In this document: piece after piece, positions 1-8,053 of the stretch
Position numbering within the stretch: position 1 is the stretch's first letter
How the letters are laid out: each line of letters starts with the position of its first letter
NCBI GenBank assembly: GCA_012839185.1
Contig: DUNU01000016.1
Span: 1 to 64,000 of the forward strand
Direction of reading: 5' to 3'
Source of the DNA: Clostridiales bacterium
Lineage (GTDB): Bacteria; Bacillota; Clostridia; Oscillospirales; Acutalibacteraceae
Length of the DNA stretch: 64,000 nucleotides
Notes under the pieces: generated by a model
The model's input: only the letters and a program-made list of their open reading frames with translations
Databases searched by the model: none
What the model was told of the DNA's origin: nothing
Made by a program: the position numbers and the translations under genes

Positions 1-826
1 AATCACAGAGGGAATTATTACAAATACCGTCTTTCCTAACTTCCTGCTGGCAATAAGGACAACCGGTTATAATATTATTTTTGCAATTGGGGTGGCAGGT
101 TCCCTTTTTGATTAATTCGCCACAACGCAAACAATACACATCAAATACAGGCTGACCAGCACAACGACCGGGACCATGTCCAACGGGTAATCCGCACACC
201 TGGCAATATTTTGAAGCATCTTTCTTTTCATTATAATATTTGCAATTTTTTGTCGAACAATTACCATTATTAAGCAGGAAGCCACCACATTCATTGCAAA
301 TCCAAAAATTTTTTCCGATATACTTCCTTCCAAATTCATCGACTAATTCTTTTTCTTCATAAAAAGTTGCCCTATCACTATAATCCTCTTTTTGAGTCGG
401 AGGTTCTGCACTTGTTGTATACTCATCAGGAATCTTCGTCTGAGGATCTTGACTTGGTGCATCCTCCCCCTTATACCATTCCGGATACTCCTGTATCCCA
501 AGTGCATATCTCAAGATATTTCTTGAATCGGTTAAACTAATATCACCGTCGTTATCCCAATCGGCATTTTTTACATTAAAAGTACCGGCAACACTCAACC
601 CCATGGCATATCTCAATACCATTTTTGCATCACTAACTTTAACGACCTCATCCTCATTAACATCACCCAACAGAGTTAAACCGGCGGCAGATGCGGGTAT
701 CATAACCACACTAAGTAATGAGAGTACGATTAAAACAATAGATACTACGAGCATAGGTATCGAACGGATACCCCTCTTTCCATTTTTCGGTTTAAGTGCC
801 GAATTCACTTTAATTTTGTTCTTCAT
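1..826 (-). CDS. Secreted dockerin / zinc-ribbon protein, copy 1 (3' end outside window)
   Basis: Seen: an open frame of 275 codons runs off the left edge of the window. It starts at ATG 826 behind an AAGGAGTGG ribosome binding site. The product opens with a signal peptide (hydrophobic core ending MIPASAA), then a type I dockerin with two calcium loops (DVNEDEVVKVSDA and DWDNDGDISLTDS, each followed by an LRYALG-like helix), a short P/T-rich linker, and C-terminal CxxC pairs forming zinc-ribbon-like modules. It is a close paralog of the gene at 1159-1956. Known: dockerins bind cohesins in extracellular complexes. Inference: the protein is exported and docked on the surface. What the zinc ribbons bind outside the cell is unknown. 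The true stop lies before base 1. Confidence 0.85.
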   Translation of the reverse strand, partial: MKNKIKVNSALKPKNGKRGIRSIPMLVVSIVLIVLSLLSVVMIPASAAGLTLLGDVNEDEVVKVSDAKMVLRYAMGLSVAGTFNVKNADWDNDGDISLTDSRNILRYALGIQEYPEWYKGEDAPSQDPQTKIPDEYTTSAEPPTQKEDYSDRATFYEEKELVDEFGRKYIGKNFWICNECGGFLLNNGNCSTKNCKYYNEKKDASKYCQVCGLPVGHGPGRCAGQPVFDVYCLRCGELIKKGTCHPNCKNNIITGCPYCQQEVRKDGICNNSLCD

Positions 827-931
827 GAAAACCACTCCTTTTTGTTTCTGTATAAGTCTATTATAGCACATTTTTCCACTTTTTCAAGATATATTATTTT
901 TATTTTTGCAATAAAAAAGACCTCCGTCCGT
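827..931. repeat. Duplicated promoter and terminator-fragment segment (second copy 1957-2062)
   Basis: The bases upstream of the two dockerin/zinc-ribbon genes match closely, from the TTTTTGTTTCTGTATAAG block through the promoter to GACCTCCGTCCG, at an offset of 1131 bp (GACCTCC at 919 and 2050). At 2050 this motif is the left arm of the terminator of the GH130 gene. At 919 the right arm is absent. The unit was therefore copied from the 2 kb side and includes half of a neighbouring terminator. Confidence 0.8.
860..887 (-). promoter_or_regulatory. Promoter of dockerin/zinc-ribbon gene copy 1
   Basis: On the minus strand TTGAAA (882-887), 16 bp, TATAAT (860-865), about 35 bp before the start codon. 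The same boxes and 16-bp spacing occur before copy 2 and before the xylulokinase gene at 58675-58702. Confidence 0.75.
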
Positions 932-959
932 CAGTTGACAAACTGAATTTATGAAGTAT

Positions 960-1028
960 TTAAGCAAAAGTTAAGGCAGAAACAAACAAGGCAATTAATA
1001 TAATTGCATATTTTTTAAATTTTTTCAT
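960..1028 (-). CDS. Possible 22-residue membrane or signal-peptide-like ORF
   Basis: Seen: ATG at 1028 behind GAGGGTGG, 22 codons to TAA at 960. The product is MKKFKKYAII followed by LIALFVSALTFA: a basic N-terminus and one hydrophobic segment. It lies between the terminator of copy 2 and the promoter of copy 1, so it sits at the duplication junction. No clear promoter of its own was found. It could be a small membrane peptide, or the signal-peptide remnant of a deleted exported gene. An inverted repeat (TCAGTT, TGAC, AACTGA, 931-946) follows the stop. Confidence 0.35.
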   Translation of the reverse strand: MKKFKKYAIILIALFVSALTFA

Positions 1029-1062
1029 AAAACCACCCTCTTAATATTTTTTTATAAAATAA

Positions 1063-1102
1063 AAATACTGGATTTACTCATTAAGAGCAAACCCAGTATT
1101 AT
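1063..1102 (-). terminator. Rho-independent terminator of dockerin/zinc-ribbon gene copy 2
   Basis: The minus strand reads AATACTGGGTTTGCTC, a TTAA loop, then TGAGTAAATCCAGTATT and a T-rich tail. It lies just downstream of the stop codon at 1159. Confidence 0.8.
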
Positions 1103-1158
1103 TAAATTGTGCCTAACACCCGTTGCCCTTAAGAAGCAAAAGTCAAAACAAAAGAGAT

Positions 1159-1956
1159 TTAACCTACTTTTTTCATATAATGAGAGCAACCAGGCTCATA
1201 GCATACCCCATTAATTAATTCATTTCTACAATAGGGGCAGGTAGTAATAATGTTATTTTTGCAGTTATGGTGACAAGTGCCTTTCTTAACCAATTCACCA
1301 CAATTGGGACAAATATAATCATTTACCGGAGGACCGGGGCAATAACCAACTCCGTTACCCTTGGGTAATCCGCACTGTTGGCAGTATAAAACAGGATTTT
1401 TATGTTCATCATAATATTTACAACCCTCGGTCAAGCAATTACCGCTTCTATCCAATCTTTTATTGCAACCCTTGCAAATCCAAACATCTTTTAAGATTCT
1501 TCCTGTGTCGGGACTCTTATACTCCTCATAAAATGTTGCCCTATCGCTATAATCCGGAGTATCGGTAGGTGCTTCCGTTGGCCACTCGGTGGGATTATCA
1601 GACGGACGCTCTGTCGGCCATTTTTCTGTCGCATCCTCACCCTTATACCATGCCGGATACTTCTGTAACCCAAGTGCATATCTCAAGATATTTCTTGAAT
1701 CGGTTATACTAACCTTGCCGTCATTATCCCAGTCGGCATTTTTTTCATTAAAACTACCGGTAATTGCTAACCCCATAGATTGTCTTAATGTTAATTTTGC
1801 ATCATTAACCTTAACAATACCATCCTCATTAACATCCCCTAAGAGAGTTAAACCGGCAGCAGATGCGGGTATCATAACCACACTAAGTAATGAAAACACA
1901 ATTAAAACAACAGATACTACAACCATAGGTATCGAATGGATAGATCTTTTCTTCAT
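1159..1956 (-). CDS. Secreted dockerin / zinc-ribbon protein, copy 2
   Basis: 265 residues. I chose the start at 1956 (MKKRSIHSIP) because AGGAAG lies 8 bp upstream; an upstream in-frame ATG at 1992 overlaps the promoter. Domains: signal peptide 1-34 (ASAAG cleavage region); type I dockerin about 38-100 with calcium loops DVNEDGIVKVNDA and DWDNDGKVSITDS; P/T/E linker about 108-137; then four cysteine modules (C161/C164, C192/C195, C216/C219, C240/C243), each followed by one or two more cysteines. The second module lacks its last cysteine. Known: dockerins dock to cohesins. Inference: a surface protein whose C-terminus folds around metal or disulfides. Tandem zinc ribbons are normally cytoplasmic, so their presence in an exported protein is unusual. 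Confidence 0.88.
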   Translation of the reverse strand: MKKRSIHSIPMVVVSVVLIVFSLLSVVMIPASAAGLTLLGDVNEDGIVKVNDAKLTLRQSMGLAITGSFNEKNADWDNDGKVSITDSRNILRYALGLQKYPAWYKGEDATEKWPTERPSDNPTEWPTEAPTDTPDYSDRATFYEEYKSPDTGRILKDVWICKGCNKRLDRSGNCLTEGCKYYDEHKNPVLYCQQCGLPKGNGVGYCPGPPVNDYICPNCGELVKKGTCHHNCKNNIITTCPYCRNELINGVCYEPGCSHYMKKVG

Positions 1957-1990
1957 ATGTAACACTTCCTTTTTGTTTCTGTATAAGTCC

Positions 1991-2018
1991 ATTATAGCAC
2001 GTTTTTTTGCTTTTTCAA
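1991..2018 (-). promoter_or_regulatory. Promoter of dockerin/zinc-ribbon gene copy 2
   Basis: Minus strand TTGAAA (2013-2018), 16 bp, TATAAT (1991-1996), about 35 bp before the chosen start at 1956. Confidence 0.75.
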
Positions 2019-2049
2019 GATATATTATTTTTATTTTTGCAATAAAAAA

Positions 2050-2090
2050 GACCTCCGTCCGTTAGCTAACCGTTCTAACTTCGGGAGGTC
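2050..2090 (-). terminator. Terminator downstream of the GH130 gene
   Basis: Arms GACCTCCG (2050-2057) and CGGGAGGTC (2082-2090) form a hairpin, extended inside by GTTAG/CTAAC. On the minus strand it is followed by a run of T. The left arm is duplicated at 919. Confidence 0.8.
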
Positions 2091-2117
2091 CTTGGGGAGA
2101 AAATTATGAGTGGTGTT

Positions 2118-3068
2118 TTACTTAATTAAATCGTGGTCTTTGATGAATTTAACGGTTTCGTCAACCGTCGTAAACGCAAGAGCGACAACAGTGTCCGCAC
2201 CGCCGTAATAGATGGCAATTCTGCCCGTATCGGCATCAGCCAGGGCGGCACAGGGGAAGACCACATTCGGAACATCTCCGACAAGTTCATAATTTTCATG
2301 GGGAGCAAGCAGGAAAGAATCGGCTCTGTGAAGCACTTTCCAAGGCTCGTCAATATCAACAATCGCCGCACCCATAGCATAGGTAAACCCGTTACAACTT
2401 GTGAGAACGCCGTGATAGAACAAAAGCCAGCCCTCATCGGTTTCAATCGGGGTGGGACCTGCACCGATTTTTGTCATTTCCCAATTCTTGACGGGCGACA
2501 TAACAAATCTGTGTTTTCCCCAATATGTCATATCCTTGCTGCGGGAGAGGAAAATATCACCGTAGGGCGTGTGTCCCTTGTCGCAGGGGCGGATAAGTAA
2601 CATATATTCATCGTTAATCTTGCGTGGGAAAAGAACGCCGTTTCGTGCAACGGGATAGCAAGCATCCTCAAGTTCCGTCCAATTTTCAAAATCGGTTGTA
2701 TATGCAATTCCGATAGTTGTCCCCTGAGGCGTTAATTTAACCCAAGAGAGATAATATTTACCTTCAATTTCACAAAGACGCGGGTCGTAACCTCTGAATA
2801 TAACTTTTTCGTCCAAATCCCAGTCAATCGCATTTTTGCTGAAACCCGTAACGATTGTATGATCACGTGCGATGTTGTCCACACGGAAAACACCCGCAAA
2901 GCCGTCTTTGTAGGGAACGACTGCGGAATTAAAAATACTGTTTGCTTCAAAAAGATTGTCGCGGGTAATAATGGGATTGCTGTCATAACGCCAAACCGGA
3001 TATCTGTAACCTTCTGGCTTGTCCTGCCAAGGGATATTCGGTATTGCCTGTCCGATAATTTTTGCCAT
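2118..3068 (-). CDS. Glycoside hydrolase family 130 protein (mannoside phosphorylase-like)
   Basis: 316 residues from ATG 3068, which has AAAGGAGGC 7 bp upstream; in-frame codons further upstream lie in the promoter. The five-bladed beta-propeller pattern of GH130 is visible: YDSNPII near 28-34, YDPRL at 94-98 (D95 is the expected general acid), NGVLFPRK near 143-150, GAGPTPI near 202-208 and a GDVPNVVFP motif near the C-terminus. Known: GH130 enzymes phosphorolyse or hydrolyse beta-mannosides in the cytoplasm, releasing mannose 1-phosphate. There is no signal peptide, consistent with a cytoplasmic role. It stands alone between its own promoter and terminator, divergent from the wall polymer operon. 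The substrate (beta-1,2 or beta-1,4 mannoside) cannot be told from sequence. Confidence 0.85.
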   Translation of the reverse strand: MAKIIGQAIPNIPWQDKPEGYRYPVWRYDSNPIITRDNLFEANSIFNSAVVPYKDGFAGVFRVDNIARDHTIVTGFSKNAIDWDLDEKVIFRGYDPRLCEIEGKYYLSWVKLTPQGTTIGIAYTTDFENWTELEDACYPVARNGVLFPRKINDEYMLLIRPCDKGHTPYGDIFLSRSKDMTYWGKHRFVMSPVKNWEMTKIGAGPTPIETDEGWLLFYHGVLTSCNGFTYAMGAAIVDIDEPWKVLHRADSFLLAPHENYELVGDVPNVVFPCAALADADTGRIAIYYGGADTVVALAFTTVDETVKFIKDHDLIK

Positions 3069-3087
3069 AATCTGCCTCCTTTTTGAC

Positions 3088-3116
3088 ATTATACCACAAT
3101 AATTATATTTTTTCAA
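3088..3116 (-). promoter_or_regulatory. Promoter of the GH130 gene
   Basis: Minus strand TTGAAA (3111-3116), 17 bp, TATAAT (3088-3093). Confidence 0.7.
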
Positions 3117-3131
3117 GTATAAAATAAGGTA

Positions 3132-3160
3132 TGGACAAAATAACATTTTTGTGTTATAAT
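3132..3160 (+). promoter_or_regulatory. Promoter of the surface polymer operon
   Basis: TGGACA (3132-3137), 17 bp, TATAAT (3155-3160), then GAGGTAGG before the ATG at 3192. Divergent from the GH130 promoter, with 15 bp between the -35 boxes. Confidence 0.65.
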
Positions 3161-3191
3161 ATATTTTTGAATAATATAATGAGGTAGGAAT

Positions 3192-4214
3192 ATGAAACTT
3201 AAAGCCTTAGTTACAGCAGAATTAATTAGAGATACCTTTTCTCCGCTTGAAAAGCATATTGATTTTGAATATGCCGGTTATGCGATAGACAGAGAGGTCA
3301 TGTCTCGTAAAGAACTGCTTGAAAAAGTTGCCGATATTGATATTTTAATCTGTGAATACGACACAATTAACAAGGAAGTTTTTAATAATGCTCCCAACCT
3401 CAAACTTATTGTTTGTTGCCGTGGCGGAGTAAAAAGCGTTGTCGATTTGGATTACGCAAAAGAAAAAGGTGTTATTGTTTGCAACAATGCGGGAAGAAAT
3501 GCAACCGCCGTTGCCGATATAGTTCTCGGTTTCATCCTTGATTTAACCCGCAATATTTCAAAAACCAATTCGCTTATTCACAACCGCGTAATCACAATGA
3601 ACGCAACAACAAAACCGGATGAATATGCAGACACGGTCTGGGGGCTTAACAACGACAGTCCCTTTGTCCGTTTTCGCGGTGATTCCGTTTCTCACATGAC
3701 TTTGGGACTTGTAGGCTTCGGTCATACGGGAAGATTGGTTGCCGAAAGGGCAGTCGCCTTCGGGATGAAGATTTTGGCTTATGACCCCTATCTCCCCGAA
3801 ACATCCCGTCCCGAAAATGTGGAATTTGTTGACTTCCCCGAACTTCTCAGCCAAAGTGATATTATTAGTCTGCATTGTATCGTATCAGACGAAACAAGAG
3901 GTTTGTTCAACAAAGATACTTTCGCAAAAATGAAAAAAGGCTCGTATTTCATCAACACTGCACGCGGTGAACTTGTGGATGAAAATGCCTTGATTGATGC
4001 TCTTAACAGTCATCACCTAAAAGGTGCTGCACTTGATGTTACCTTCGTTGAACCGATTTATGCCGACTCCCCCTTACTTGATGCCGAAAATCTTATTCTT
4101 ACTCCCCATATTGCAGGCTCGGCATATGATGTTCAGGTTCAGGGTAGCAATCAGGTTTTTCAAAGTCTGACAGATTATCTTAACGGGAAAACACCCTTAA
4201 ATTGTGTTACATAA
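3192..4214 (+). CDS. D-isomer-specific 2-hydroxyacid dehydrogenase (SerA-like)
   Basis: 340 residues. The Rossmann motif GFGHTG is at 175-180, and the family catalytic triad is visible as R258 (NTARGE), E287 (DVTFVEP) and H306 (TPHIAGS). Known: such enzymes oxidise D-2-hydroxyacids or reduce 2-ketoacids with NAD(P)H. It is the first gene of the operon, 15 bp before the cytidylyltransferase. Inference: it may supply or modify an acid precursor for the surface polymer. A housekeeping phosphoglycerate dehydrogenase role is less likely because there is no serine pathway gene nearby and no C-terminal ACT domain. Confidence 0.8.
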   Translation: MKLKALVTAELIRDTFSPLEKHIDFEYAGYAIDREVMSRKELLEKVADIDILICEYDTINKEVFNNAPNLKLIVCCRGGVKSVVDLDYAKEKGVIVCNNAGRNATAVADIVLGFILDLTRNISKTNSLIHNRVITMNATTKPDEYADTVWGLNNDSPFVRFRGDSVSHMTLGLVGFGHTGRLVAERAVAFGMKILAYDPYLPETSRPENVEFVDFPELLSQSDIISLHCIVSDETRGLFNKDTFAKMKKGSYFINTARGELVDENALIDALNSHHLKGAALDVTFVEPIYADSPLLDAENLILTPHIAGSAYDVQVQGSNQVFQSLTDYLNGKTPLNCVT

Positions 4215-4229
4215 GGTAGGGACAAAATA

Positions 4230-4889
4230 ATGGCTTGTTCAATCGGAATAATTCTTGCAGGCGGTATCGGCTCTCGTTTCGGAGCGGATAAGCCGAAACA
4301 ATATTGTGAGATTTTCGGAAAAGAAATGATATGGTATTCCGTAGATGCTTTTCGTCGCTCAAAAAGACTTTCGGATTTTATAATTGTCTTAGATGAAGAC
4401 GAAATGGCAAACGGAAGAATAGAAAAAGAATATGATGCCAAAACCGTTTTAGGCGGAAAAAGCAGAAATGAATCATTCAAAAATGCACTCGATTATATTC
4501 ACAAGCACTTCCCCGACTGCGAAAAAATCATTGAAAACAATGCGGCTTGCCCGATGATAACCCCCGAACTTATCGACGAATTTCTTGATTTGCTGGATGA
4601 ATACGACTATGTCAACACCGCATACAAAATTACGGATGCCTTAGGCTCATACAAACACAGAATAGCCGACCGTGAAGATTTTTATTTGATTCAGGCACCC
4701 GATGCTTACAGATTTGAACTTTTATATAAATATTTCGATGAAAGTTCTACCCTTTGTCATCCCGCCCACCAACTTCCTCTTACAGCAAAAGAATATCGCT
4801 ATTTTGACTACACTGACAACTACAAAGTTACCTACCCCCACGACATTCAAATTGTTGAAATACTGATGAACAATCGAAAGAATAAATAA
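4230..4889 (+). CDS. IspD/TarI-family cytidylyltransferase
   Basis: 219 residues. The N-terminal CTP-binding loop LAGGIGSRFG followed by KPKQY (9-25) is the signature of the IspD/TarI family. These enzymes join CTP to a polyol phosphate: methylerythritol phosphate for IspD, ribitol phosphate for TarI. The stop overlaps the next start (TAATG at 4887-4891), so translation is coupled to the TagB/TagF-like gene. With LicD, TagG and TagH in the same operon, a role in making a CDP-activated polyol for a wall polymer is more likely than isoprenoid synthesis. No tarJ-type alcohol dehydrogenase is present beside it. The precise substrate is unproven. Confidence 0.8.
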   Translation: MACSIGIILAGGIGSRFGADKPKQYCEIFGKEMIWYSVDAFRRSKRLSDFIIVLDEDEMANGRIEKEYDAKTVLGGKSRNESFKNALDYIHKHFPDCEKIIENNAACPMITPELIDEFLDLLDEYDYVNTAYKITDALGSYKHRIADREDFYLIQAPDAYRFELLYKYFDESSTLCHPAHQLPLTAKEYRYFDYTDNYKVTYPHDIQIVEILMNNRKNK

Positions 4890-6064
4890 TGCTTTACGAA
4901 AACAAAAACTCTTTATTTCGCACGATTTTTATTAAACTTATTTCACTTCTTCCGACAAGAAAAAGGATTGTTTTTGAAAGCAATCCTGAATTTTCATGCA
5001 ATACTTATCCTATCTACAAATATCTGATTGACGAATTTCATATTGACGATGAATATGAGATTGTCTGGCTTGTAAAAGACAAAAAGAAATACGACAAATC
5101 AAAATATAAAAACACCCGCTTTGTTGAGTATGCTCCGCAGGATTCTTCGATTTTGAAAAAGATTATTTACATGTATTATCTGGTGTCTTCCAAAGCACTC
5201 ATATACAGCAACAGATTGTTGGGGAAATACAAAAAAAATCAATTTTCTTTTTGCGTAATGCACGGTATGCCGTTAAAAGCAACGAGCAAGGTTTATCGAA
5301 TAGACAACGAATGTGATGCAGTTATCTGTATTTCCGAGTTCTTTACAAAAAATATTGTTGAGGGTTTCGGTGCGGACGAAGACAAACTTTTTTATTTGGA
5401 TTTCGCAAGAAATGATTACTTGTTCAGTCAGCGGGATGTTCTGAAAAAACTGGGACTGGATAATTTTTCAAAGGTCATAATATGGGCTCCGACCTATCGC
5501 CAGCACGACTTACTGCCATTTTACAACCTTGAAGAAACGCCGACAACCCTACCGATACTGACAAGCTTTGACAGCATAGATAAAATGAACGCTTTTCTGA
5601 AAAAGAAAAATTGTTTATTGCTAATTAAACCACATCCCGCACAGCTTAAACGCCTTCCGAAAGAATTGCTGCATTCAAATATAACGGTTATTTCAAACGG
5701 TAAATTGAGAAAAAATGAAATTCAGTTAAACGAACTTTTAGGTCAGGTTGACGCGATGATTACCGACTATTCCACAATTTATTACGACTTTTTATTAACC
5801 GGAAAACCCATTGGACTTACTGATGATGATATTGAAGAATATGAAGAAAAACGGGGATTTTTCTATGAAAATCTCAACGACGTATTAAAAGGTCATAAAA
5901 TTGATAATATTTCCGATATGGAAAAATTTATCGAAAATGTCTGCAAAGACATAGACGAATACAAAGAAGAACGTCAAAAAATATGCGACCTTGTCCACCC
6001 TCATTATTCAACAGAGACAACCAAAAAAACTGCAGAATACATAATCAAAAATCTGAGGAGATAA
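4889..6064 (+). CDS. CDP-glycerol glycerophosphotransferase family protein (TagB/TagF-like)
   Basis: 391 residues, about the length of TagB rather than the longer TagF. Family motifs: HGMPLK (125-130), WAPTYRQ near 200, KPHP near 247 and ITDYSTIYYDF near 290. Known: this family transfers polyol phosphate from CDP-activated donors to a lipid-linked primer or chain at the inner face of the membrane. It begins inside the stop codon of the cytidylyltransferase, which suggests that enzyme makes its donor. Whether it primes or polymerises cannot be judged here. Confidence 0.85.
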   Translation: MLYENKNSLFRTIFIKLISLLPTRKRIVFESNPEFSCNTYPIYKYLIDEFHIDDEYEIVWLVKDKKKYDKSKYKNTRFVEYAPQDSSILKKIIYMYYLVSSKALIYSNRLLGKYKKNQFSFCVMHGMPLKATSKVYRIDNECDAVICISEFFTKNIVEGFGADEDKLFYLDFARNDYLFSQRDVLKKLGLDNFSKVIIWAPTYRQHDLLPFYNLEETPTTLPILTSFDSIDKMNAFLKKKNCLLLIKPHPAQLKRLPKELLHSNITVISNGKLRKNEIQLNELLGQVDAMITDYSTIYYDFLLTGKPIGLTDDDIEEYEEKRGFFYENLNDVLKGHKIDNISDMEKFIENVCKDIDEYKEERQKICDLVHPHYSTETTKKTAEYIIKNLRR

Positions 6065-6065
6065 C

Positions 6066-8045
6066 ATGATTGTTACCGATGTGAAAAAACTCATCAAAGA
6101 AGATGAAATGAGCAGATTTGTTGACATGTTTGTAAAAACCGTTGTCACAAATACCATTTCAAATCCGCACAACAAGTCTCAAAGGAAAAAAATCAAACTT
6201 TCCAATTTGCTTTTTGCAGGCAATAATTCTTACCTTGTGAACTTTGCATCAAAGGGTGTATGTTCAGGCTCCCAAAAGAGGGAAGTTTTATCCGTCAATG
6301 CCGTTATGCTTGATGAAAATACTCCCAAGGACATTGATTGTGAGATATATCATAAATACAATACCGTTGAGGATATAACAGAAATAAATGACACAAATGC
6401 CGTTATATTCTTTGATTGCAATAAGATTTCCACTTTCCGCATCGCTTACACAAATCTCGAAAATTTGTTGAATATTCTTGCGGCGGGCGAAAATAACAGA
6501 TGCATAATCGTAACCTTATTGCCCGTTACTCCGGCAATACCTCAAAATATCGAAAGTCTTGCAGAAAGAGAATATAGTTACTTTCTCGAAAATTATATCA
6601 AGGACAAAACCCCACAACAACAGGCTCAGATTGTTGTTGAGGCACTTGCGAGAAAATTTGTCGGTGAGGGCTTTGAAAAACTGAATATTCTCCGTATTGC
6701 CAATCTTTTCGGTCCCGCTTATGTAAATAAAAATGACGGAAGTTTTAATTTCAAGGACATTGTTGATAAGATTTTCGAAAACAGAAAAGTAGTTATATCC
6801 ACCGAAGATTACAGAAATATTTTTTCCGTCACATATACGGAAGACTTGTTTAACATTGTTTTTCATCTTCTGCTTAATGCCGATTACGGTCATACCTACA
6901 ATTTCGCTTCTTATGACACAAGCATCGGCGAAATTAAAAAACACATATATTCAAGTTTCCCCGAAATTCTGAGTATTGAAACAATGGTTGACCCCATTGA
7001 GCAAAAGAATTATTATTGTATCAACAAACTTAAAACAAGCAAAACTTACGGAAAGCGAAAGAGTGAAACATTCTCCACAAATGATTATGCATTTAAACGT
7101 ACAGCATCATATTTTGCGGAAATTCCCGATGATAACAGGGCAAATATTGATATTTATTCGGGTAAACTCCAACGCATAAAAGATGTTGAAATGGATATGC
7201 TTCGGGAAATTGATCGTATATGCAAAAAGCATAATATCAAATACTTCCTTGCAGGCGGAACCATGCTCGGTGCAATTCGCTACGGACATAGCATTCCTTG
7301 GGATGATGACTTTGATGTAGGCTTCCTGCGTAATGATTTCGAAATTTTCAGAAAAGCTTGTGATGATGGAGAACTTGATGAACGTTTTATCCACTCGGCA
7401 TATTACAACGGAACGGACAGTCACTATGTTGTTGATAAAATAAGAATGAAGGACACCTATTTTTCCACCAATTATTCATCAATCAACAAAATTCCTGATG
7501 GTGTTTTTGTTGATATTCTTGTCTACGACACAACAAGCGATAATAAGCTTTTAGCAAAAATGCATTATATGACTGCTTGGTTCTTCTCTCAATTTATTCA
7601 AAAGCTCTGGCAAAATCTGCGTCAAGACCAAATCCATCACAGATTTATGAAAATTCTTTATCCGATATTAAGAAAAGTGCCTCTGAAAGCATATCAAAGT
7701 TTCTCTGACAAATGCCTTGCAGCTTACAAAAACAAAGAACCGATAAATTATGTAATTGACAGTACCGGAAAATTACAGGATAAGGGAACTATTCCGGCAC
7801 ACGGACTACTTGATGTGCAACGTGTTCCCTTTGACGACGGTTTCATGGCACCGATACCCGCTGACCCGACAGACTATCTCATTTTTGACTACGGTCCGAA
7901 TTACATCAACGAACCGCCGCTTTCAAAAAGAGCGGCACCCCATAACTTTGCCCGTATTGATTTAGGTAAATACATTTTCGACACTCACGACGCAAAGCAA
8001 TTCAGAGCAGTTGATTTACGTGGTGAATTATTTGAAAAAGACTGA
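6066..8045 (+). CDS. Fusion: degenerate epimerase-like domain plus LicD phosphotransferase
   Basis: 659 residues, with GAGGAG 6 bp before the ATG. The C-terminal part (about 370-600) is a LicD domain, with the nucleotidyltransferase-type motif GGTMLGAIR near 397-405 and the acidic PWDDDFD near 411-417. The N-terminal part (about 1-340) resembles an extended short-chain dehydrogenase/epimerase in its later half (RIANLFGPAY near 209, then a DIVDKI helix and a YTEDL motif). It lacks the glycine-rich NAD motif expected at the N-terminus. Known: LicD-type enzymes transfer phosphocholine or related phospho-groups to teichoic acid. Inference: it decorates the polymer; the first domain may be structural or bind sugar. 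Confidence 0.75.
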   Translation: MIVTDVKKLIKEDEMSRFVDMFVKTVVTNTISNPHNKSQRKKIKLSNLLFAGNNSYLVNFASKGVCSGSQKREVLSVNAVMLDENTPKDIDCEIYHKYNTVEDITEINDTNAVIFFDCNKISTFRIAYTNLENLLNILAAGENNRCIIVTLLPVTPAIPQNIESLAEREYSYFLENYIKDKTPQQQAQIVVEALARKFVGEGFEKLNILRIANLFGPAYVNKNDGSFNFKDIVDKIFENRKVVISTEDYRNIFSVTYTEDLFNIVFHLLLNADYGHTYNFASYDTSIGEIKKHIYSSFPEILSIETMVDPIEQKNYYCINKLKTSKTYGKRKSETFSTNDYAFKRTASYFAEIPDDNRANIDIYSGKLQRIKDVEMDMLREIDRICKKHNIKYFLAGGTMLGAIRYGHSIPWDDDFDVGFLRNDFEIFRKACDDGELDERFIHSAYYNGTDSHYVVDKIRMKDTYFSTNYSSINKIPDGVFVDILVYDTTSDNKLLAKMHYMTAWFFSQFIQKLWQNLRQDQIHHRFMKILYPILRKVPLKAYQSFSDKCLAAYKNKEPINYVIDSTGKLQDKGTIPAHGLLDVQRVPFDDGFMAPIPADPTDYLIFDYGPNYINEPPLSKRAAPHNFARIDLGKYIFDTHDAKQFRAVDLRGELFEKD

Positions 8046-8053
8046 GGATAATT

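Noticed and set aside
4230-4889. Calling the cytidylyltransferase ispD of the isoprenoid pathway
   Set aside because: The CTP loop is shared with TarI, and the operon makes a surface polymer, so the isoprenoid name is not safe.
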